A stretch of 64,000 nt of DNA from contig NZ_CVTA01000002.1 in the NCBI RefSeq assembly GCF_001050035.1, forward strand, positions 1 through 64,000. Reading direction: 5' to 3'. Shown here piece after piece: positions 44,024 to 54,067 of this stretch. A program made the position numbers and the translations under genes. A model generated the notes under the pieces. It worked only from the letters and a program-made list of their open reading frames with translations, made no database searches and was not told the origin of the DNA. This stretch comes from Mycolicibacterium komanii. GTDB taxonomy: Bacteria > Actinomycetota > Actinomycetes > Mycobacteriales > Mycobacteriaceae. The stretch's first letter is position 1. Every line of letters starts with the position of its first letter.

Positions 44024-45118
44024 CTAGGCGACGCCTTTGCGTTTGAGCAGCGGCAGCACGCCTTCGGCGAACCAGTACGCCTCCTCCAGGTGCGGGTAGC
44101 CCGACAGGATGAACTCGTCGAAACCGAGCGAGTAGTACTCGTAGATGAGGTCGGCCACCTCCTCGTGGCTGCCGACCAGCGCGGTGCCCGCGCCTCCGCG
44201 CACCAGCCCGACACCGGCCCACAGGTCCGGGTAGATCTCGAGTCGATCCGTCCGTCCGCCATGCAGAGCGGTCATCCGTCGCTGCCCTTCGGACTGCGAC
44301 TTCGAGTGCAGTGCAGTGGCTTTGGCGATCTGCTCTTGGCTCAACTCGGCGATCATCTCGTTCGCGACCGCCCACGCCGCCTCCGAGGTGTCCCGGCTGA
44401 TCGTGTGTAACCGGATCCCGAACCGCACGGTGCGGCCCTGTTGTTCGGCGAGCTCACGGACGCGCGCGATCTTGGCCGCCGCGTCCTGTGGCGGTTCACC
44501 CCAGGTCAGATACACGTCGACGTACTGTGCGGCGATCGGCAGCGCCGCGGGCGAGGACCCGCCGAAGTAGATCTGCGGCAAGGGATCCGGCGGAGCCGAC
44601 ACCCGCGCATCGGCAACCTTGTAATGATCGCCCTCGAAGTCCAGCGATTCCTGGCGCCAGACGGAGTTCACGATGTGGAGGAACTCCCCCGTGCGCGCGT
44701 AACGCTGATCGTGGTCGAGCCAGTCGCCGAACCGGCGCTGTTCGACGTCGTCGCCGCCGGTGACGACATTGAGGAGCACGCGGCCGTCCGAGAACCGCTG
44801 CAGCGTGGCGGCCTGCTGCGCGGCCAGCGTTGGCGGCGTCAGACCCGGCCGGAACGCGACGAGGAACTTCAGCCGCTCGGTCTCCGCCAGCAGGGCGGAT
44901 GCGGTCAACCAAGCGTCCTCGCACCAGGTTCCGGTCGGCGTGAGCACACCCTCGTAGCCCAGGCGGTCGGCGGCGCGGGCCACCTCGGCGAGGTAACGCC
45001 GCGTCGGCGGGCGGTAATTGGCGGGCACCGTCTTCTGCGACGACGCGTGCGACGAACCGACGACGGATCGGCCGTCTCCCGCGGTGGGCAGGAACCAGAA
45101 GAACTTCGCCGAGGTCAT
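44024..45118 (-). CDS. ssuD: FMNH2-dependent alkanesulfonate monooxygenase
   Basis: 364 residues of the luciferase-like family. FFWFLPTAGDGR at the start, LTPTGTWCEDAW, RPGLTPPTLAAQQAATLQRFSDGRVLLNVVTGG and GSHEEVADLIYEYYSLGFDEFILSGYPHLEEA match SsuD. It releases sulfite from alkanesulfonates so sulfonates can serve as sulfur source. Last gene of the ssuCBAD operon, seven bases after ssuA. The SsuE-type FMN reductase is not present here. Confidence 0.92.
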   Translation of the reverse strand: MTSAKFFWFLPTAGDGRSVVGSSHASSQKTVPANYRPPTRRYLAEVARAADRLGYEGVLTPTGTWCEDAWLTASALLAETERLKFLVAFRPGLTPPTLAAQQAATLQRFSDGRVLLNVVTGGDDVEQRRFGDWLDHDQRYARTGEFLHIVNSVWRQESLDFEGDHYKVADARVSAPPDPLPQIYFGGSSPAALPIAAQYVDVYLTWGEPPQDAAAKIARVRELAEQQGRTVRFGIRLHTISRDTSEAAWAVANEMIAELSQEQIAKATALHSKSQSEGQRRMTALHGGRTDRLEIYPDLWAGVGLVRGGAGTALVGSHEEVADLIYEYYSLGFDEFILSGYPHLEEAYWFAEGVLPLLKRKGVA

Positions 45119-45125
45119 GTCGCTC

Positions 45126-46139
45126 CTAATCGCGATTCAGGTAAAGGGGTTCGAGTACGTCGGTGTAGCGGCGGTCGACCCAGCGTTCGAAATCCGGTGC
45201 GGCCGCGATCTGTTGGGACTCGGCGAACAGGTCGGCCATCTCCTGCTCCGAAGCGATCAACTTGTCCGACAGATCGGTCGGCAACCGCAGGCTGCGGCCC
45301 TGCGCTAGGGAAGCGACCGCGGGGGCGAGGCCCACGTCCTCGCCATAGCGTCGGGCCCACTCCTCGCGGTTGTCGTTGGCCCACCGCACGGCCTTGGCGT
45401 AGCGCTGCAGTAGATCGCTCAGCGCGGTGTTGCGTTTCGGGTCTGCCAACGCGGCGTCGGAGGCGACGCCGAAGCCCGCGCCGTTGGTGATGCCGGTTGC
45501 GGTGGCGATGCTGCGCACCGCGAGATCGGTATCGGCTTGCGCGGTGTAGGGATCCCAGATGGCCCAGACGTCAACGCGGCGCTGGGTGAAGGCCGACAGC
45601 GCATCGGCGGGCTGCAGGAACACCAGCTTCACGTCGGACACGCTCAGCCCCGCGCGGTCGAGCTGAACCAGCGTATGACCGTGCGCCGAGCTGCCTTTGG
45701 CGACCGCGATGCTCTTGCCCCGCAGATCGGCGACGCGCTGAATGGGCGCGTCGGCGTGTACCAGGAGCTGATCTCCATATCCACCGCCGTCGTAGGCCGA
45801 TACCACCTTGACCTTCGCGTTGGATGCCGCGCCGAAGATCGGTGGTGTGTTGCCGGTGATCGCGAAGTCGATCTTGCCCGCGGTGGCGGCCTCGATCTGG
45901 GGCGGACCGGAGGTGAACGTCGAGAAGTTGATCTCGTACGGCAGATCGTCGAGCGCACCCGACGCCCTCAGCAGCGCCTCGGTGCCGCCCTTCTGGTCGC
46001 CGACGTTGAGCGTCACCCCGGCGAGGTCGGACAGCGGTACGGTGGCCGGCGCCTCCTGGGCACCCGAACTGTCCTGACGCGACACGCAGCCGGTCAGCAA
46101 CAGGCCGATCAAACCAAGAATGACGACGACTCTGGGCAT
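45126..46139 (-). CDS. ssuA: aliphatic sulfonate ABC transporter, substrate-binding lipoprotein
   Basis: 337 residues. Signal peptide MPRVVVILGLIGLLLTGC with lipidated Cys18. LRASGALDDLPYEINFSTFTSGPPQIEAATAGKIDFAITGNTPPIF and RGKSIAVAKGSSAHGHTLVQL are SsuA/NMT1-family segments; WAIWDPYTAQAD follows. ATG 46139 was chosen because GAGGGGG lies just upstream. It delivers sulfonates to SsuBC. Confidence 0.92.
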   Translation of the reverse strand: MPRVVVILGLIGLLLTGCVSRQDSSGAQEAPATVPLSDLAGVTLNVGDQKGGTEALLRASGALDDLPYEINFSTFTSGPPQIEAATAGKIDFAITGNTPPIFGAASNAKVKVVSAYDGGGYGDQLLVHADAPIQRVADLRGKSIAVAKGSSAHGHTLVQLDRAGLSVSDVKLVFLQPADALSAFTQRRVDVWAIWDPYTAQADTDLAVRSIATATGITNGAGFGVASDAALADPKRNTALSDLLQRYAKAVRWANDNREEWARRYGEDVGLAPAVASLAQGRSLRLPTDLSDKLIASEQEMADLFAESQQIAAAPDFERWVDRRYTDVLEPLYLNRD

Positions 46140-46166
46140 GGGAATCCCCCTCGATAGCAATGGTTT

Positions 46167-46889
46167 TCAGCTCTGCACGCCGAGCTGTTCGAGCAGTTCG
46201 GCGCGGTAGGCGTCCGCGCCGATCGAGCTGCGCGGGTCGGCGATCTCCAGCGTGTGGGTGACACGGCCGTCGTCGAGCACCAGAACCCGGTCGGCCAGAG
46301 CGACGGCCTCGTCGACGTCATGCGTGACAAGCAGGACGCCGAACCCGTGCTCACGCCAGAGGTCGAGCAGCAGCTCGCGCATGCTCAGCCGGGTCAACGC
46401 GTCCAACGCGCCGAACGGCTCGTCGAGCAGCAGGAGTTCCGGTTCGGCGACCAACGCGCGGGCGAGCGAAACCCGCTGAGCCTGACCGCCGGACAGCGTC
46501 AGCGGCCACGCGCCGGCGCGGTCGGCGAGCCCGACATCGGCCAGCGCTTGGTCGGCGCGGGCGCGGGCGCGGTCCTTGCGGAGCCCGCCGCGGGTGAGCC
46601 CGTACGCCACGTTGGTGCGCACGTCACGCCACGGGAACAGCCGCGGCTCCTGGAAGGCCAGCGCCGGCGCGCCCGACACGATCCGCTCTCCGGTGTGTTC
46701 GGTCGACAGACCGGCGAGCACCCGCAGCACGGTCGACTTGCCGGATCCGCTGCGACCGATCAACGCGACGATCTCGCCGCGACCGACTGTCAGCGACACG
46801 TCGACGAGCACATGGTGGTCGCCGTACCACTTGTCGACGTGGCGTAGTTCGGCGGCGGTGCGCAATTGGCGTGCCGTGGCGAGTGTCAT
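46167..46889 (-). CDS. ssuB: aliphatic sulfonate ABC transporter, ATP-binding protein
   Basis: 240 residues. Walker A GRSGSGKST at 45-53, signature LSGGQAQRVSLARAL near 127, Walker B LLLLDEPFGALDALTR and switch His in LLVTHDVDEAV. Its ATG overlaps the ssuC stop, so translation is coupled. It powers sulfonate uptake. Confidence 0.93.
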   Translation of the reverse strand: MTLATARQLRTAAELRHVDKWYGDHHVLVDVSLTVGRGEIVALIGRSGSGKSTVLRVLAGLSTEHTGERIVSGAPALAFQEPRLFPWRDVRTNVAYGLTRGGLRKDRARARADQALADVGLADRAGAWPLTLSGGQAQRVSLARALVAEPELLLLDEPFGALDALTRLSMRELLLDLWREHGFGVLLVTHDVDEAVALADRVLVLDDGRVTHTLEIADPRSSIGADAYRAELLEQLGVQS

Positions 46890-47707
46890 GAGCGGTACCT
46901 CAATGCGCGTCGTTCGAGAACGCGGACGATTGCGTCGGTGCCGATACCGAGCAGCGCGTACACGATCAGGCCGAAGATGATGATGTCGATCCGCAGAAAG
47001 TCACGGGCGTTGTTGATCAGGAACCCGATCCCGCTGTCGGCGTTGATCTGTTCGGCGACGATCAGCGTCAGCCACGCGATCGCCAACGACTGTCGGAAAC
47101 CGACGAGCACCTGCGGCGCCGCGCTGGGCACGATGATGCGCCAGAACCGCTGCCAGAACGAGAAACCCAGCACCTGAGCGGTTTCGAACAATTTCGGATC
47201 CACCTGGCGGATGGCCGAGAACGTGTTCAGGTACAGCGGAAAGCTCACGCCCAACGCCACGAGCAACACCTTGGGCAGCTCACCGATGCCGAACCACAGG
47301 ATGAACAACGGAATCAGGCCGAGGTGCGGCAGCGCCCTGATCATCTGCATGGGTGGATCGATGCCGGCCTCGACCCACCGCGACAGACCGACGGCTGTGC
47401 CGAGCGCGACTCCGAGCAGCCCGCCGAGCACCAGGCCCTCGACCACCCGTAGGCCTGAAACATGCAGCGCGTCGGCGAGTTGGCCATTGCGGATCAGCTC
47501 CACTCCGGCCTCGAGGATCAGCGACGGCGCGGGCAGCACGTCCTGCGGAATCAGGCCGACGGCGCTGAGCAGCTGCCACAACAGAAGCAACAGCACGGGC
47601 GACGCCAACCGGATTGCGGCCCACTTGCGTTGCCGCCGAGCCTCATTCGCGGCCGGTCCGGGCGCGATGGGGGCGTTGGGCGCAGCGAGGTCGGCGGGGG
47701 CGGTCAC
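46886..47707 (-). CDS. ssuC: aliphatic sulfonate ABC transporter, permease
   Basis: 273 residues, about six membrane segments. The ABC permease EAA-type loop is in LGFSFWQRFWRIIVPSAAPQVLVGFRQSLAIAW. First gene of ssuCBAD; the gap upstream (47708-47824) contains the terminator of the neighbouring lipoprotein gene and must hold the ssu promoter, though I see no clear -10. Confidence 0.92.
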   Translation of the reverse strand: MTAPADLAAPNAPIAPGPAANEARRQRKWAAIRLASPVLLLLLWQLLSAVGLIPQDVLPAPSLILEAGVELIRNGQLADALHVSGLRVVEGLVLGGLLGVALGTAVGLSRWVEAGIDPPMQMIRALPHLGLIPLFILWFGIGELPKVLLVALGVSFPLYLNTFSAIRQVDPKLFETAQVLGFSFWQRFWRIIVPSAAPQVLVGFRQSLAIAWLTLIVAEQINADSGIGFLINNARDFLRIDIIIFGLIVYALLGIGTDAIVRVLERRALRYRS

Positions 47708-47775
47708 GGTGATTTGACGCTACGCACGGCCGCTCGGGGGCTGAAGGGTTTGATTCTGGGTGACGGAAAGACGGA

Positions 47776-47807
47776 CCCCGCCGGGGCGAGGGGACACGCC
47801 GGCGGGG
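47776..47807 (-). terminator. hairpin terminator downstream of the 47825 lipoprotein
   Basis: CCCCGCCGG at 47776-47784 pairs with CCGGCGGGG at 47799-47807 (9-bp GC stem, 14-nt loop), 17 bp after the lipoprotein stop on the minus strand. No T-run follows, as is usual for mycobacterial terminators. Confidence 0.6.
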
Positions 47808-47824
47808 CCGCCGAGTCGCGATCG

Positions 47825-48526
47825 TCAGTTCAAGCGGAACGAACCGGTCACCGACGTCGGCGTGACATCCCTGCCGTTGATCGTCGATCGCATCGCCCCG
47901 TTCGACAAGCGGGTGATCTGCTGGGCCTGCTGGAGCTGCCGCTTGTTACGGACCTCGGCGCGGAACTGCGCGTCGTTGAGCTGGATGATGTCGGCTTGGT
48001 CGAGCGTTCCGCTGATCCCGTTGAGCTGCACGCCGATGGCCGAACCGTCATCGCGGACCACCCAGGTGGCACGGACGCCGTTCAGATCGGCGGTGTAGAT
48101 GCCGGCCTCGCCGGACACCGGCGCCGCGGTGAACGCGTAGGTCACCCCGTTCATCGTGACGTCGCCGTCGACATCGGTGCCGTCGAACCGCGCGTTCAGT
48201 GTGTCGCGGAACTTTGACTTCAGGTCGATCGCGCCGTCGGTTTGGTCGCCGAAGAACCACGCTTCGTCGTCGGCGCCGTTGCAGGCGTAGGCGACGACCT
48301 GCCCGCCGTCGACGGAGATGCCGATCGTCATGGGCTTGCCGTCGGGCGACTTCATATCGGCGACGAAGCGCGCCGACTGCGGAAACGGCCGAGCGGAGCT
48401 GGACGTGGTTGGCGCGTCCGCCGTGGGGGTCGACCCGCCGGAGCAGGCGGACAGGGCGCCGAGCGCGAGCAGCGCGCCGATCGCGACGAACAGGATGGGG
48501 ATCAATCGCTTCATGAGCACGGTCAT
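47825..48526 (-). CDS. lipoprotein of unknown function
   Basis: 233 residues. Signal peptide MTVLMKRLIPILFVAIGALLALGALSAC with lipidated Cys28, then a Ser/Thr linker and a beta-rich domain: ARFVADMKSPDGKPMTIGISVDGGQVVAYACNGADDEAWFFG and VTMNGVTYAFTAAPVSGEAGIYTA. The start could also be at 48514 or 48538. Probably exported and membrane-anchored; no function recognised. It stands alone with its own terminator. Confidence 0.82.
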   Translation of the reverse strand: MTVLMKRLIPILFVAIGALLALGALSACSGGSTPTADAPTTSSSARPFPQSARFVADMKSPDGKPMTIGISVDGGQVVAYACNGADDEAWFFGDQTDGAIDLKSKFRDTLNARFDGTDVDGDVTMNGVTYAFTAAPVSGEAGIYTADLNGVRATWVVRDDGSAIGVQLNGISGTLDQADIIQLNDAQFRAEVRNKRQLQQAQQITRLSNGAMRSTINGRDVTPTSVTGSFRLN

Positions 48527-48626
48527 GGTGGGGTCCATTCGGGAGGAACTAGCTGGTCGTTCTGGACGACGAGCCAACACCCGTGGCGGTTCAACCGCGC
48601 AGCGATCTACCGAAAAATACTTGCCG

Positions 48627-48956
48627 TCACCGCCACCCGTCGGCGGCCTTGGCCGCCTGCATCAGGGCGTCGCACAGCTCGCGCAGTTCACCGGCGTCGG
48701 CGCCCTCCTCGACGGCCAGGGCGACGTCTTCGGCCGCGCATCGGACCTGGTAGACACGGTCGGAGAGTTCGGCGGCCTCCTCCGGGGACAGGACGACCGC
48801 GTCGGGGGCCAGCGAGGTGCCCTTGATCAGGCTCCGCTGTTCGTACGCGCGCTGGCGGCAGGACTGCCTGCAGTACTGACGCCGCCGGCCCAAACCGGCG
48901 TCGCCGACCTCGCGACCGCACCAGCGGCAGGACTGGGGACGTAACCGACGTGCCAC
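48627..48956 (-). CDS. small conserved protein with an N-terminal zinc-finger-like motif
   Basis: 109 residues, GTG start. CRWCGREV and later QYCRQSCRQRAYEQR give a C-x2-C ... C-x3-C arrangement next to a basic helix, suggesting zinc and nucleic-acid binding; the second half (SPEEAAELSDRVYQVRCAAEDVALAVEEGADAGELREL) is an acidic helix. It is divergent from rbpA, matching the place of Rv2049c in M. tuberculosis. Function unknown. Confidence 0.78.
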   Translation of the reverse strand: MARRLRPQSCRWCGREVGDAGLGRRRQYCRQSCRQRAYEQRSLIKGTSLAPDAVVLSPEEAAELSDRVYQVRCAAEDVALAVEEGADAGELRELCDALMQAAKAADGWR

Positions 48957-49082
48957 GGACGTGACTGTAAACCGAGCGCCACCCGTTCCCCGGTATCATG
49001 GAGGGTCGAGTCGGGAACTTCACAGCGTATTGCTGCGTTGATGATCCGGACAATAACGCGCTGATCGAGGAGTTGTTTGACG

Positions 49083-49418
49083 ATGGCTGATCGTGTCTTG
49101 AGGGGAAGTCGCCTCGGAGCCGTGAGCTACGAGACCGACCGCAACCACGACTTGGCGCCGCGTCAGGTCGCGCGGTACCGCACCGACAACGGTGAGGAAT
49201 TCGACGTTCCGTTCGCCGACGACGCCGAGATCCCCCACACCTGGCTGTGCCGCAACGGCATGGAAGGCACCCTGATCGAGGGTGACGCGCCGGAGCCCAA
49301 GAAGACCAAGCCGCCGCGGACGCACTGGGACATGCTGCTCGAGCGTCGGTCGATCGAGGAGCTCGAGGAACTGCTCAAGGAGCGCCTCGACATCATCAAG
49401 GCCCGCCGCCGCGGCTGA
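49083..49418 (+). CDS. rbpA: RNA polymerase-binding protein RbpA
   Basis: 111 residues, ATG with GAGGAG ten bases upstream. The N-terminal MADRVLRGSRLGAVSYETDRN, core FDVPFADDAEIPHTWLCRNGMEG, basic linker EPKKTKPPRTHWDMLLER and C-terminal sigma-interaction helix RSIEELEELLKERLDIIKARR are all intact. RbpA binds RNA polymerase and the principal sigma factor, stabilises the open complex and is essential in mycobacteria. The TTG two codons upstream is in frame but worse placed. Confidence 0.97.
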   Translation: MADRVLRGSRLGAVSYETDRNHDLAPRQVARYRTDNGEEFDVPFADDAEIPHTWLCRNGMEGTLIEGDAPEPKKTKPPRTHWDMLLERRSIEELEELLKERLDIIKARRRG

Positions 49419-49428
49419 CCCGTCGTTC

Positions 49429-49495
49429 CCCGCGAGCGACCGCTTTCTGACACCAGACCACGGCGTGTCGCCGTGCAGACACGGTCACTCGCGGG
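49429..49495. terminator. large nested inverted repeat between rbpA and ppm1
   Basis: CCCGCGAGCGACCG at 49429-49442 pairs with 49482-49495 with one mismatch, and inside it CACGGCG-TGT-CGCCGTG (49459-49475) is a perfect hairpin. It separates two convergent genes and is probably a bidirectional terminator. Its outer arm resembles the GCGAGCG core of the 39356 element. Confidence 0.68.
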
Positions 49496-49516
49496 AGCTG
49501 GGGCCTGAAACCGTCA

Positions 49517-50293
49517 CTACGGCGTGACGCGGGCCCCCCGCGCGCGGTCGATACGACCCCGCAGACCCCACCCCGCGACCTTGAACAGGGCCTCGCGGAT
49601 ATTCGAGCCACTCATCTTGGACTGTCCGAACTCGCGTTCGGTGAACGTGATCGGCACCTCCACGACGACGAACCCGTTGTTGATCGAACGCCAGGTCAGG
49701 TCGATCTGGAAGCAGTACCCCTTCGATTCGACCGCGCTCAGGTCGATCTTCTCGAGCACCTCACGGCGGTAGGCGCGATAGCCGGCGGTGATGTCGTGGA
49801 TGTCGACACCGAGCAGGATGCGGCTGTAGCCGTTGGCGGTGCGCGAGAGCACCAGGCGCCGGCGCGGCCAGTTACGCACCTCTCCCCCCGCCACGTAGCG
49901 CGACCCGATCACCACGTCGGCGCCGCCGTCGATGGCGTCGAGCAACCGGTACAGCTGCTCGGGAGGGTGGCTGCCGTCGGCGTCCATCTCGACCAGCACC
50001 GAGTACTCGCGGCCCAGCCCCCACGCGAATCCGGCCAGGTAGGCCGCGCCGAGGCCGCCCTTGGCGGTGCGGTGCATGACGTGGATGCGGTCCGGGTCCG
50101 CGAGCGCCAGGTCGTCGGCGAGCTTGCCGGTGCCGTCGGGGCTGCCGTCGTCGACGACCAGGATGTGCACGTCGGGCTGCGCCTTCTGGACGCGCTCGAC
50201 GATCAGCGGGAGGTTCTCCCGCTCGTTGTAGGTGGGGATGATGACCAGCGTGCGCTGGCTGGGGCGCTCCCCCGGGTCCCGGCCCGTCGTCAT
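49517..50293 (-). CDS. ppm1: polyprenol-monophosphomannose synthase
   Basis: 258 residues, GT-A glycosyltransferase. [10 protein letters not shown] near 47-55, the metal-binding Asp104-Ala-Asp106 in [11 protein letters not shown], and the C-terminal [32 protein letters not shown]. It transfers mannose from GDP-mannose to polyprenyl phosphate, the donor for lipomannan, lipoarabinomannan and protein O-mannosylation. Its ATG overlaps the lnt stop; in M. tuberculosis the two are one protein. Confidence 0.94.
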   Translation of the reverse strand: MTTGRDPGERPSQRTLVIIPTYNERENLPLIVERVQKAQPDVHILVVDDGSPDGTGKLADDLALADPDRIHVMHRTAKGGLGAAYLAGFAWGLGREYSVLVEMDADGSHPPEQLYRLLDAIDGGADVVIGSRYVAGGEVRNWPRRRLVLSRTANGYSRILLGVDIHDITAGYRAYRREVLEKIDLSAVESKGYCFQIDLTWRSINNGFVVVEVPITFTEREFGQSKMSGSNIREALFKVAGWGLRGRIDRARGARVTP

Positions 50294-51930
50294 GTAGCTC
50301 CTCTATCTTTGGTGCCGCCGGTCAATCGACGGCGCACAAAGCTTTCATTGTGCAGCATCGCGGCGATAAGCCCGCCTACGCCGAAGGCGATGAGCAGGCC
50401 CTCCACCAGCGGGCCCCACCGCGTCGCGGCTGTGAGCTGCGTTTTCAGCCGTACCGCAGAGTCGAGGTACGCGGGTTCGTAGAACGCGGTGCGAGACAGC
50501 TCACGGCCGTCGGGCGAGATGATCGCGCTGATTCCCGTCGTCCCGGCGACGACGACGTACCGGTCGTGTTCGACCGCGCGCAGCCGCGCGAACGCCAGCT
50601 GCTGTTCGCTCATCGACTCGGTGAACGTCGCGTTGTTCGACGGCACCACCAGCAGCTGCGCCCCGTTGCGCACCGACTCGCGTGGTGCGCGATCGAAGAT
50701 CACCTCCCAGCAGGTGGCCACCCCCACCGGCACACCGGCGGGATGCACGACTCCGGTGCCATCGCCCGGCACGAAGTACCCGGCGCGGTCCGCGTAGTCG
50801 GAAAAGTGGCGGAAGAATCCGCGCCACGGCAGGTACTCCCCGAACGGCTGCACGATCTGCTTGTCGTGCCGTTCGCCTGGCCCGCCGCGCGGATTCCACA
50901 CGATCACCGAGTTCGTCGTGGCCGGCTCGTCGGGCGTGGCACCGGGCGCCTCGACCACCGCACCGACGAGGATGGGAGCGTCGATGGCCGCCGCAGCCGA
51001 GGAGATCAGCTCGTCGGCGTCCGGATTGGCCAGCGGGTCGATGTCGGACGAGTTCTCGGGCCAGACGACGAACATCGGCCGCGGCGCGCGCCCGGCTCGC
51101 ACGTCCTCCGCGAGCTGCAGCGTCTCGCGCACGTGGTTGTCGAGCACCGCGCGCCGCTGTGCGTTGAAATCCAGGCCGAGCCGTGGGACGTTGCCCTGGA
51201 CGACGGCGACGGTGACCGAGTGTTCGTCGCCGGCGCCGATGCCGGACTGGCGGACGTGCGGCCACGTCAGCGCGGTGACGAGCAGCACGGCGCTGATGGC
51301 CACCCCGGGCACCACCACGGCCGGCGGTGCCGCGTACTGCACGGCGTCGCGCCGCCACCATTCGACGACCTCGAGAACGATCGCCGCGACGCTGAACCCG
51401 ACGAGCACCGTGGCGAAGGTCAGCAACGGCGCACCGCCCAGCTGGGCGATCGACCGGAGCGGGCTCTCGGTCTGGCCGTAAGCGACCACGCCCCAGGGGA
51501 ATCCACCGAACGGCACCGTCGACTTGAGCCACTCCTGCGCTGACCACAGCCCTGCGAACCACAGCGGCCAGCCCGGCAATTTGCGAACCGCTATGGCGGC
51601 CGCGCCGAACACCGCCGGGAAGAGCGACTCGGCGAGTGCCAAGCCGATCCACGGGAACGGGCCGACGAACGCGCCGACCCACGGCAGCAGCGGCAGGTAG
51701 AACGCCGCTCCGAACAGGAAGCCGTAGCCGAATCCGCCTCGCACCGTGGTGGTCTCGCGGGTCAGCACCCAGGCCAGCAGTGCGAACGCGACAAAGCCCA
51801 GGTACCACCATCCGAACGGCGGGAAGCTCAAGCACAGCAGCACCCCGGCGACGATCGCAACGCCGAGTTGCGGCAGCCGGTTTATCAGGGCCTGACCGAA
51901 TCGCCTTGTCTTGGAGGCAGTCTCAGCCAT
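50290..51930 (-). CDS. lnt: apolipoprotein N-acyltransferase
   Basis: 546 residues from the ATG at 51930 (a GTG at 51942 is possible). The N-terminal half has about six membrane segments; the CN-hydrolase domain carries the Glu in [10 protein letters not shown], Lys in [15 protein letters not shown] and Cys in [11 protein letters not shown]. It adds the third acyl chain to lipoproteins. The stop overlaps ppm1, so Lnt and Ppm1 are made together and may interact. The start lies inside the upstream amidohydrolase end (8-bp overlap). Confidence 0.93.
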   Translation of the reverse strand: MAETASKTRRFGQALINRLPQLGVAIVAGVLLCLSFPPFGWWYLGFVAFALLAWVLTRETTTVRGGFGYGFLFGAAFYLPLLPWVGAFVGPFPWIGLALAESLFPAVFGAAAIAVRKLPGWPLWFAGLWSAQEWLKSTVPFGGFPWGVVAYGQTESPLRSIAQLGGAPLLTFATVLVGFSVAAIVLEVVEWWRRDAVQYAAPPAVVVPGVAISAVLLVTALTWPHVRQSGIGAGDEHSVTVAVVQGNVPRLGLDFNAQRRAVLDNHVRETLQLAEDVRAGRAPRPMFVVWPENSSDIDPLANPDADELISSAAAAIDAPILVGAVVEAPGATPDEPATTNSVIVWNPRGGPGERHDKQIVQPFGEYLPWRGFFRHFSDYADRAGYFVPGDGTGVVHPAGVPVGVATCWEVIFDRAPRESVRNGAQLLVVPSNNATFTESMSEQQLAFARLRAVEHDRYVVVAGTTGISAIISPDGRELSRTAFYEPAYLDSAVRLKTQLTAATRWGPLVEGLLIAFGVGGLIAAMLHNESFVRRRLTGGTKDRGAT

Positions 51931-53521
51931 GGATGACGACACCCCGATGGACCGTCTGTCGACAGCGGGGTGACGGGCCGTCGAGCCGCGGCAGCGGAGG
52001 CACCCGCGAGCGTTGGTCGGTCGACCACCGCTGTACCGCGTCGGCGGGGGCGCTCACTTCGAGTTCGTCGGCCTCCCAGATCGCGTACGAGGCCGGTGCG
52101 CCGGGAACCAGCGTGCCCGCCACCCCGTCCCGCACGCCGGCGGCCCGCCACGCGCCGCGGGTGAGCGCCGCGAACGCCGCGCGCGCCGAGAGCGCACTGC
52201 CCGGGGTCCGGTGCCGCGTCGCCGCTCGCAGCGTCGCCCACGGGTCCATCGGGGTGACGGGGCTGTCCGAACCGAAGGCGAGGGGCACGCCTTGGGATGC
52301 TAACAGCGCGAACGGGTTCAACGATCTGGCTCGCGCGCGCCCGAGACGCTGAGCGTACATCCCGCCGTCGCCGCCCCACAGGGCGTCGAAGTTCGGTTGC
52401 ATACTGGCGAGCACACCCCAGGCACCGAGCTTGTGCGCCTGTTCCTCGGTGACCATCTCCAGATGTTCGAGCCGGTGCCCGCACCGGGCGACGGCAGGGG
52501 CTCCGGCCGATGCGACGACGGACTCGAGCGCATCGACGACGGCGGTGACGGCGGCGTCGCCGATCACGTGGAAGCCGGCGGGGATGCCGGCCTCGGTACA
52601 GGCCTGCAGGTGCGCCGCGATCGTGTCGCGGTCGAGGTAGGTGTTGCCGGTCAGTCCAGGAGAGCAGTCGGGCGCGTCGGCGTAGGGCTCGTGCAGCCAG
52701 GCGGTGCGCGAGCCGAGCGCTCCGTCGACGAAGAGGTCGCCCGCCAGGCCTCGGGCGCCGGTGCGCTCGATCAGCGCGCGTGCCTGATCGGCCGTGGTCA
52801 CCGCTTCGCCCCAGTACCCGATGATCTCGACGCCGTGGGTGAGGGCGCGGATCTCGTCCCAGTCGTCGAGGCCCCCGATCTGCGGACCCGCACACTCGTG
52901 CACGGCGGCGATGCCGGATGCCGCCGCGGCATCCAGCGCGGCCCTGCGCGCGTGGTCGCGCTGCTGCGGGGTGAGCCGGGTGCGCGCTTCGGCGCGGACC
53001 AGATGGTGCGCATCGGCCGTCAGTGGCCGCTGCGGGTCGTATCCGCCGGCGTCGGCCAGGCCGGGGCAGAGCACCCGCAGCGCGGTCGACGCAACGGCCG
53101 AGTGCACGTCCACCCTGGCCAGGTAGGCGGGGCGGTCGCCGACGACGGCGTCGACGTCATCGGTGCTGGGCGGTATGCGTTCGGGCCAGTTCGATTCGTC
53201 CCAGCCGTGGGCCCAGATCGGGCCGTCGGGATGGCTGCGGGCGTAGTCGCTCAGCAGTTGCAGGCAATGCTGCCTCGATCGGGCCGACCGGAGGTCGAGT
53301 CCCGAGAGCGCCAGCCCGGTGGCGGTGAGGTGGATGTGGCTGTCGACGAAGGCAGGTGCGACGAAGGCGCCGTCGAGGTCGATGACCTGGGCGTCGGGAA
53401 ACTGTCCGCGGCCGACGTCGTCACTGCCCAACCAGGCGATCACACCGTCGCGCACCGCGAGCGCCGTGGCGTCGGGCATGGCGGGGCTGTGCACCCGCCC
53501 GTTGAGCAGAAGGGTCGTCAC
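51923..53521 (-). CDS. amidohydrolase family protein (YtcJ-like)
   Basis: 532 residues. Metal site: His62-x-His64 in VDSHIHL, His in [10 protein letters not shown], His in HRLEHLEMV and Asp in [11 protein letters not shown]. The fold is a TIM-barrel metal-dependent hydrolase with a small beta-sandwich at both ends. It corresponds in place and length to Rv2052c. Substrate unknown. The gene is coupled to lnt by overlap. Confidence 0.88.
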   Translation of the reverse strand: MTTLLLNGRVHSPAMPDATALAVRDGVIAWLGSDDVGRGQFPDAQVIDLDGAFVAPAFVDSHIHLTATGLALSGLDLRSARSRQHCLQLLSDYARSHPDGPIWAHGWDESNWPERIPPSTDDVDAVVGDRPAYLARVDVHSAVASTALRVLCPGLADAGGYDPQRPLTADAHHLVRAEARTRLTPQQRDHARRAALDAAAASGIAAVHECAGPQIGGLDDWDEIRALTHGVEIIGYWGEAVTTADQARALIERTGARGLAGDLFVDGALGSRTAWLHEPYADAPDCSPGLTGNTYLDRDTIAAHLQACTEAGIPAGFHVIGDAAVTAVVDALESVVASAGAPAVARCGHRLEHLEMVTEEQAHKLGAWGVLASMQPNFDALWGGDGGMYAQRLGRARARSLNPFALLASQGVPLAFGSDSPVTPMDPWATLRAATRHRTPGSALSARAAFAALTRGAWRAAGVRDGVAGTLVPGAPASYAIWEADELEVSAPADAVQRWSTDQRSRVPPLPRLDGPSPRCRQTVHRGVVIHG

Positions 53522-53534
53522 CTACGGGAGGTTC

Positions 53535-54020
53535 TCACAGGTCGTCGGTGGGACGCGGCGCGCGCTCCACTGCGGGCGGTTCCACGTCGACCACCTCGAC
53601 GACCTCGCCGTCGATGTAGTCGCCCCGTCTCGTGGCCGCTCCCCAGCCCGCGACCCCGGCGGTGATCAGCGGCATCCGACGCGCGGCCAGCGCGGTCAGC
53701 ACCGGGCGGGCCGCCGCCCGCGTCGGGGGCACGAGCAGCAGCGCGCCCACCACCGAGCTGGCCAGCCCCGGGATCACGACCAGGACGGTGCCGAGCGCGA
53801 CGAGGATGCTGTCGGCGGCCGTACCGTGCAGGGTCGCCGGGGTCAGGCCCGAACGCAGCCGGCCGATATGGCGCCGCAACTGCGATCCGGCCAGCACGAA
53901 ACCCAACAGGAACGTCGCGAGCAGCAGCAGTAGCGTCCAGCCGATGCCGATCGTCGACACCAGGGCCACCACGACCGCGGTCTCGACGACCACATAGAGG
54001 ACAAACAGCCGCATCGCCAT
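53535..54020 (-). CDS. fxsA: FxsA-family membrane protein
   Basis: 161 residues. LFVLYVVVETAVVVALVSTIGIGWTLLLLLATFLLGFVLAG forms two membrane segments with the conserved Glu, and ILVALGTVLVVIPGLASSVVGALLLVPPTRA is the FxsA signature. The C-terminus is acidic and cytoplasmic. E. coli FxsA blocks phage T7 exclusion by the F plasmid; the mycobacterial role is unknown. Confidence 0.9.
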   Translation of the reverse strand: MAMRLFVLYVVVETAVVVALVSTIGIGWTLLLLLATFLLGFVLAGSQLRRHIGRLRSGLTPATLHGTAADSILVALGTVLVVIPGLASSVVGALLLVPPTRAAARPVLTALAARRMPLITAGVAGWGAATRRGDYIDGEVVEVVDVEPPAVERAPRPTDDL

Positions 54021-54067
54021 ACGCGGTTAACGTCCGGGCGCCCCGTCGGGTTCCGTAGATTGGCGAA

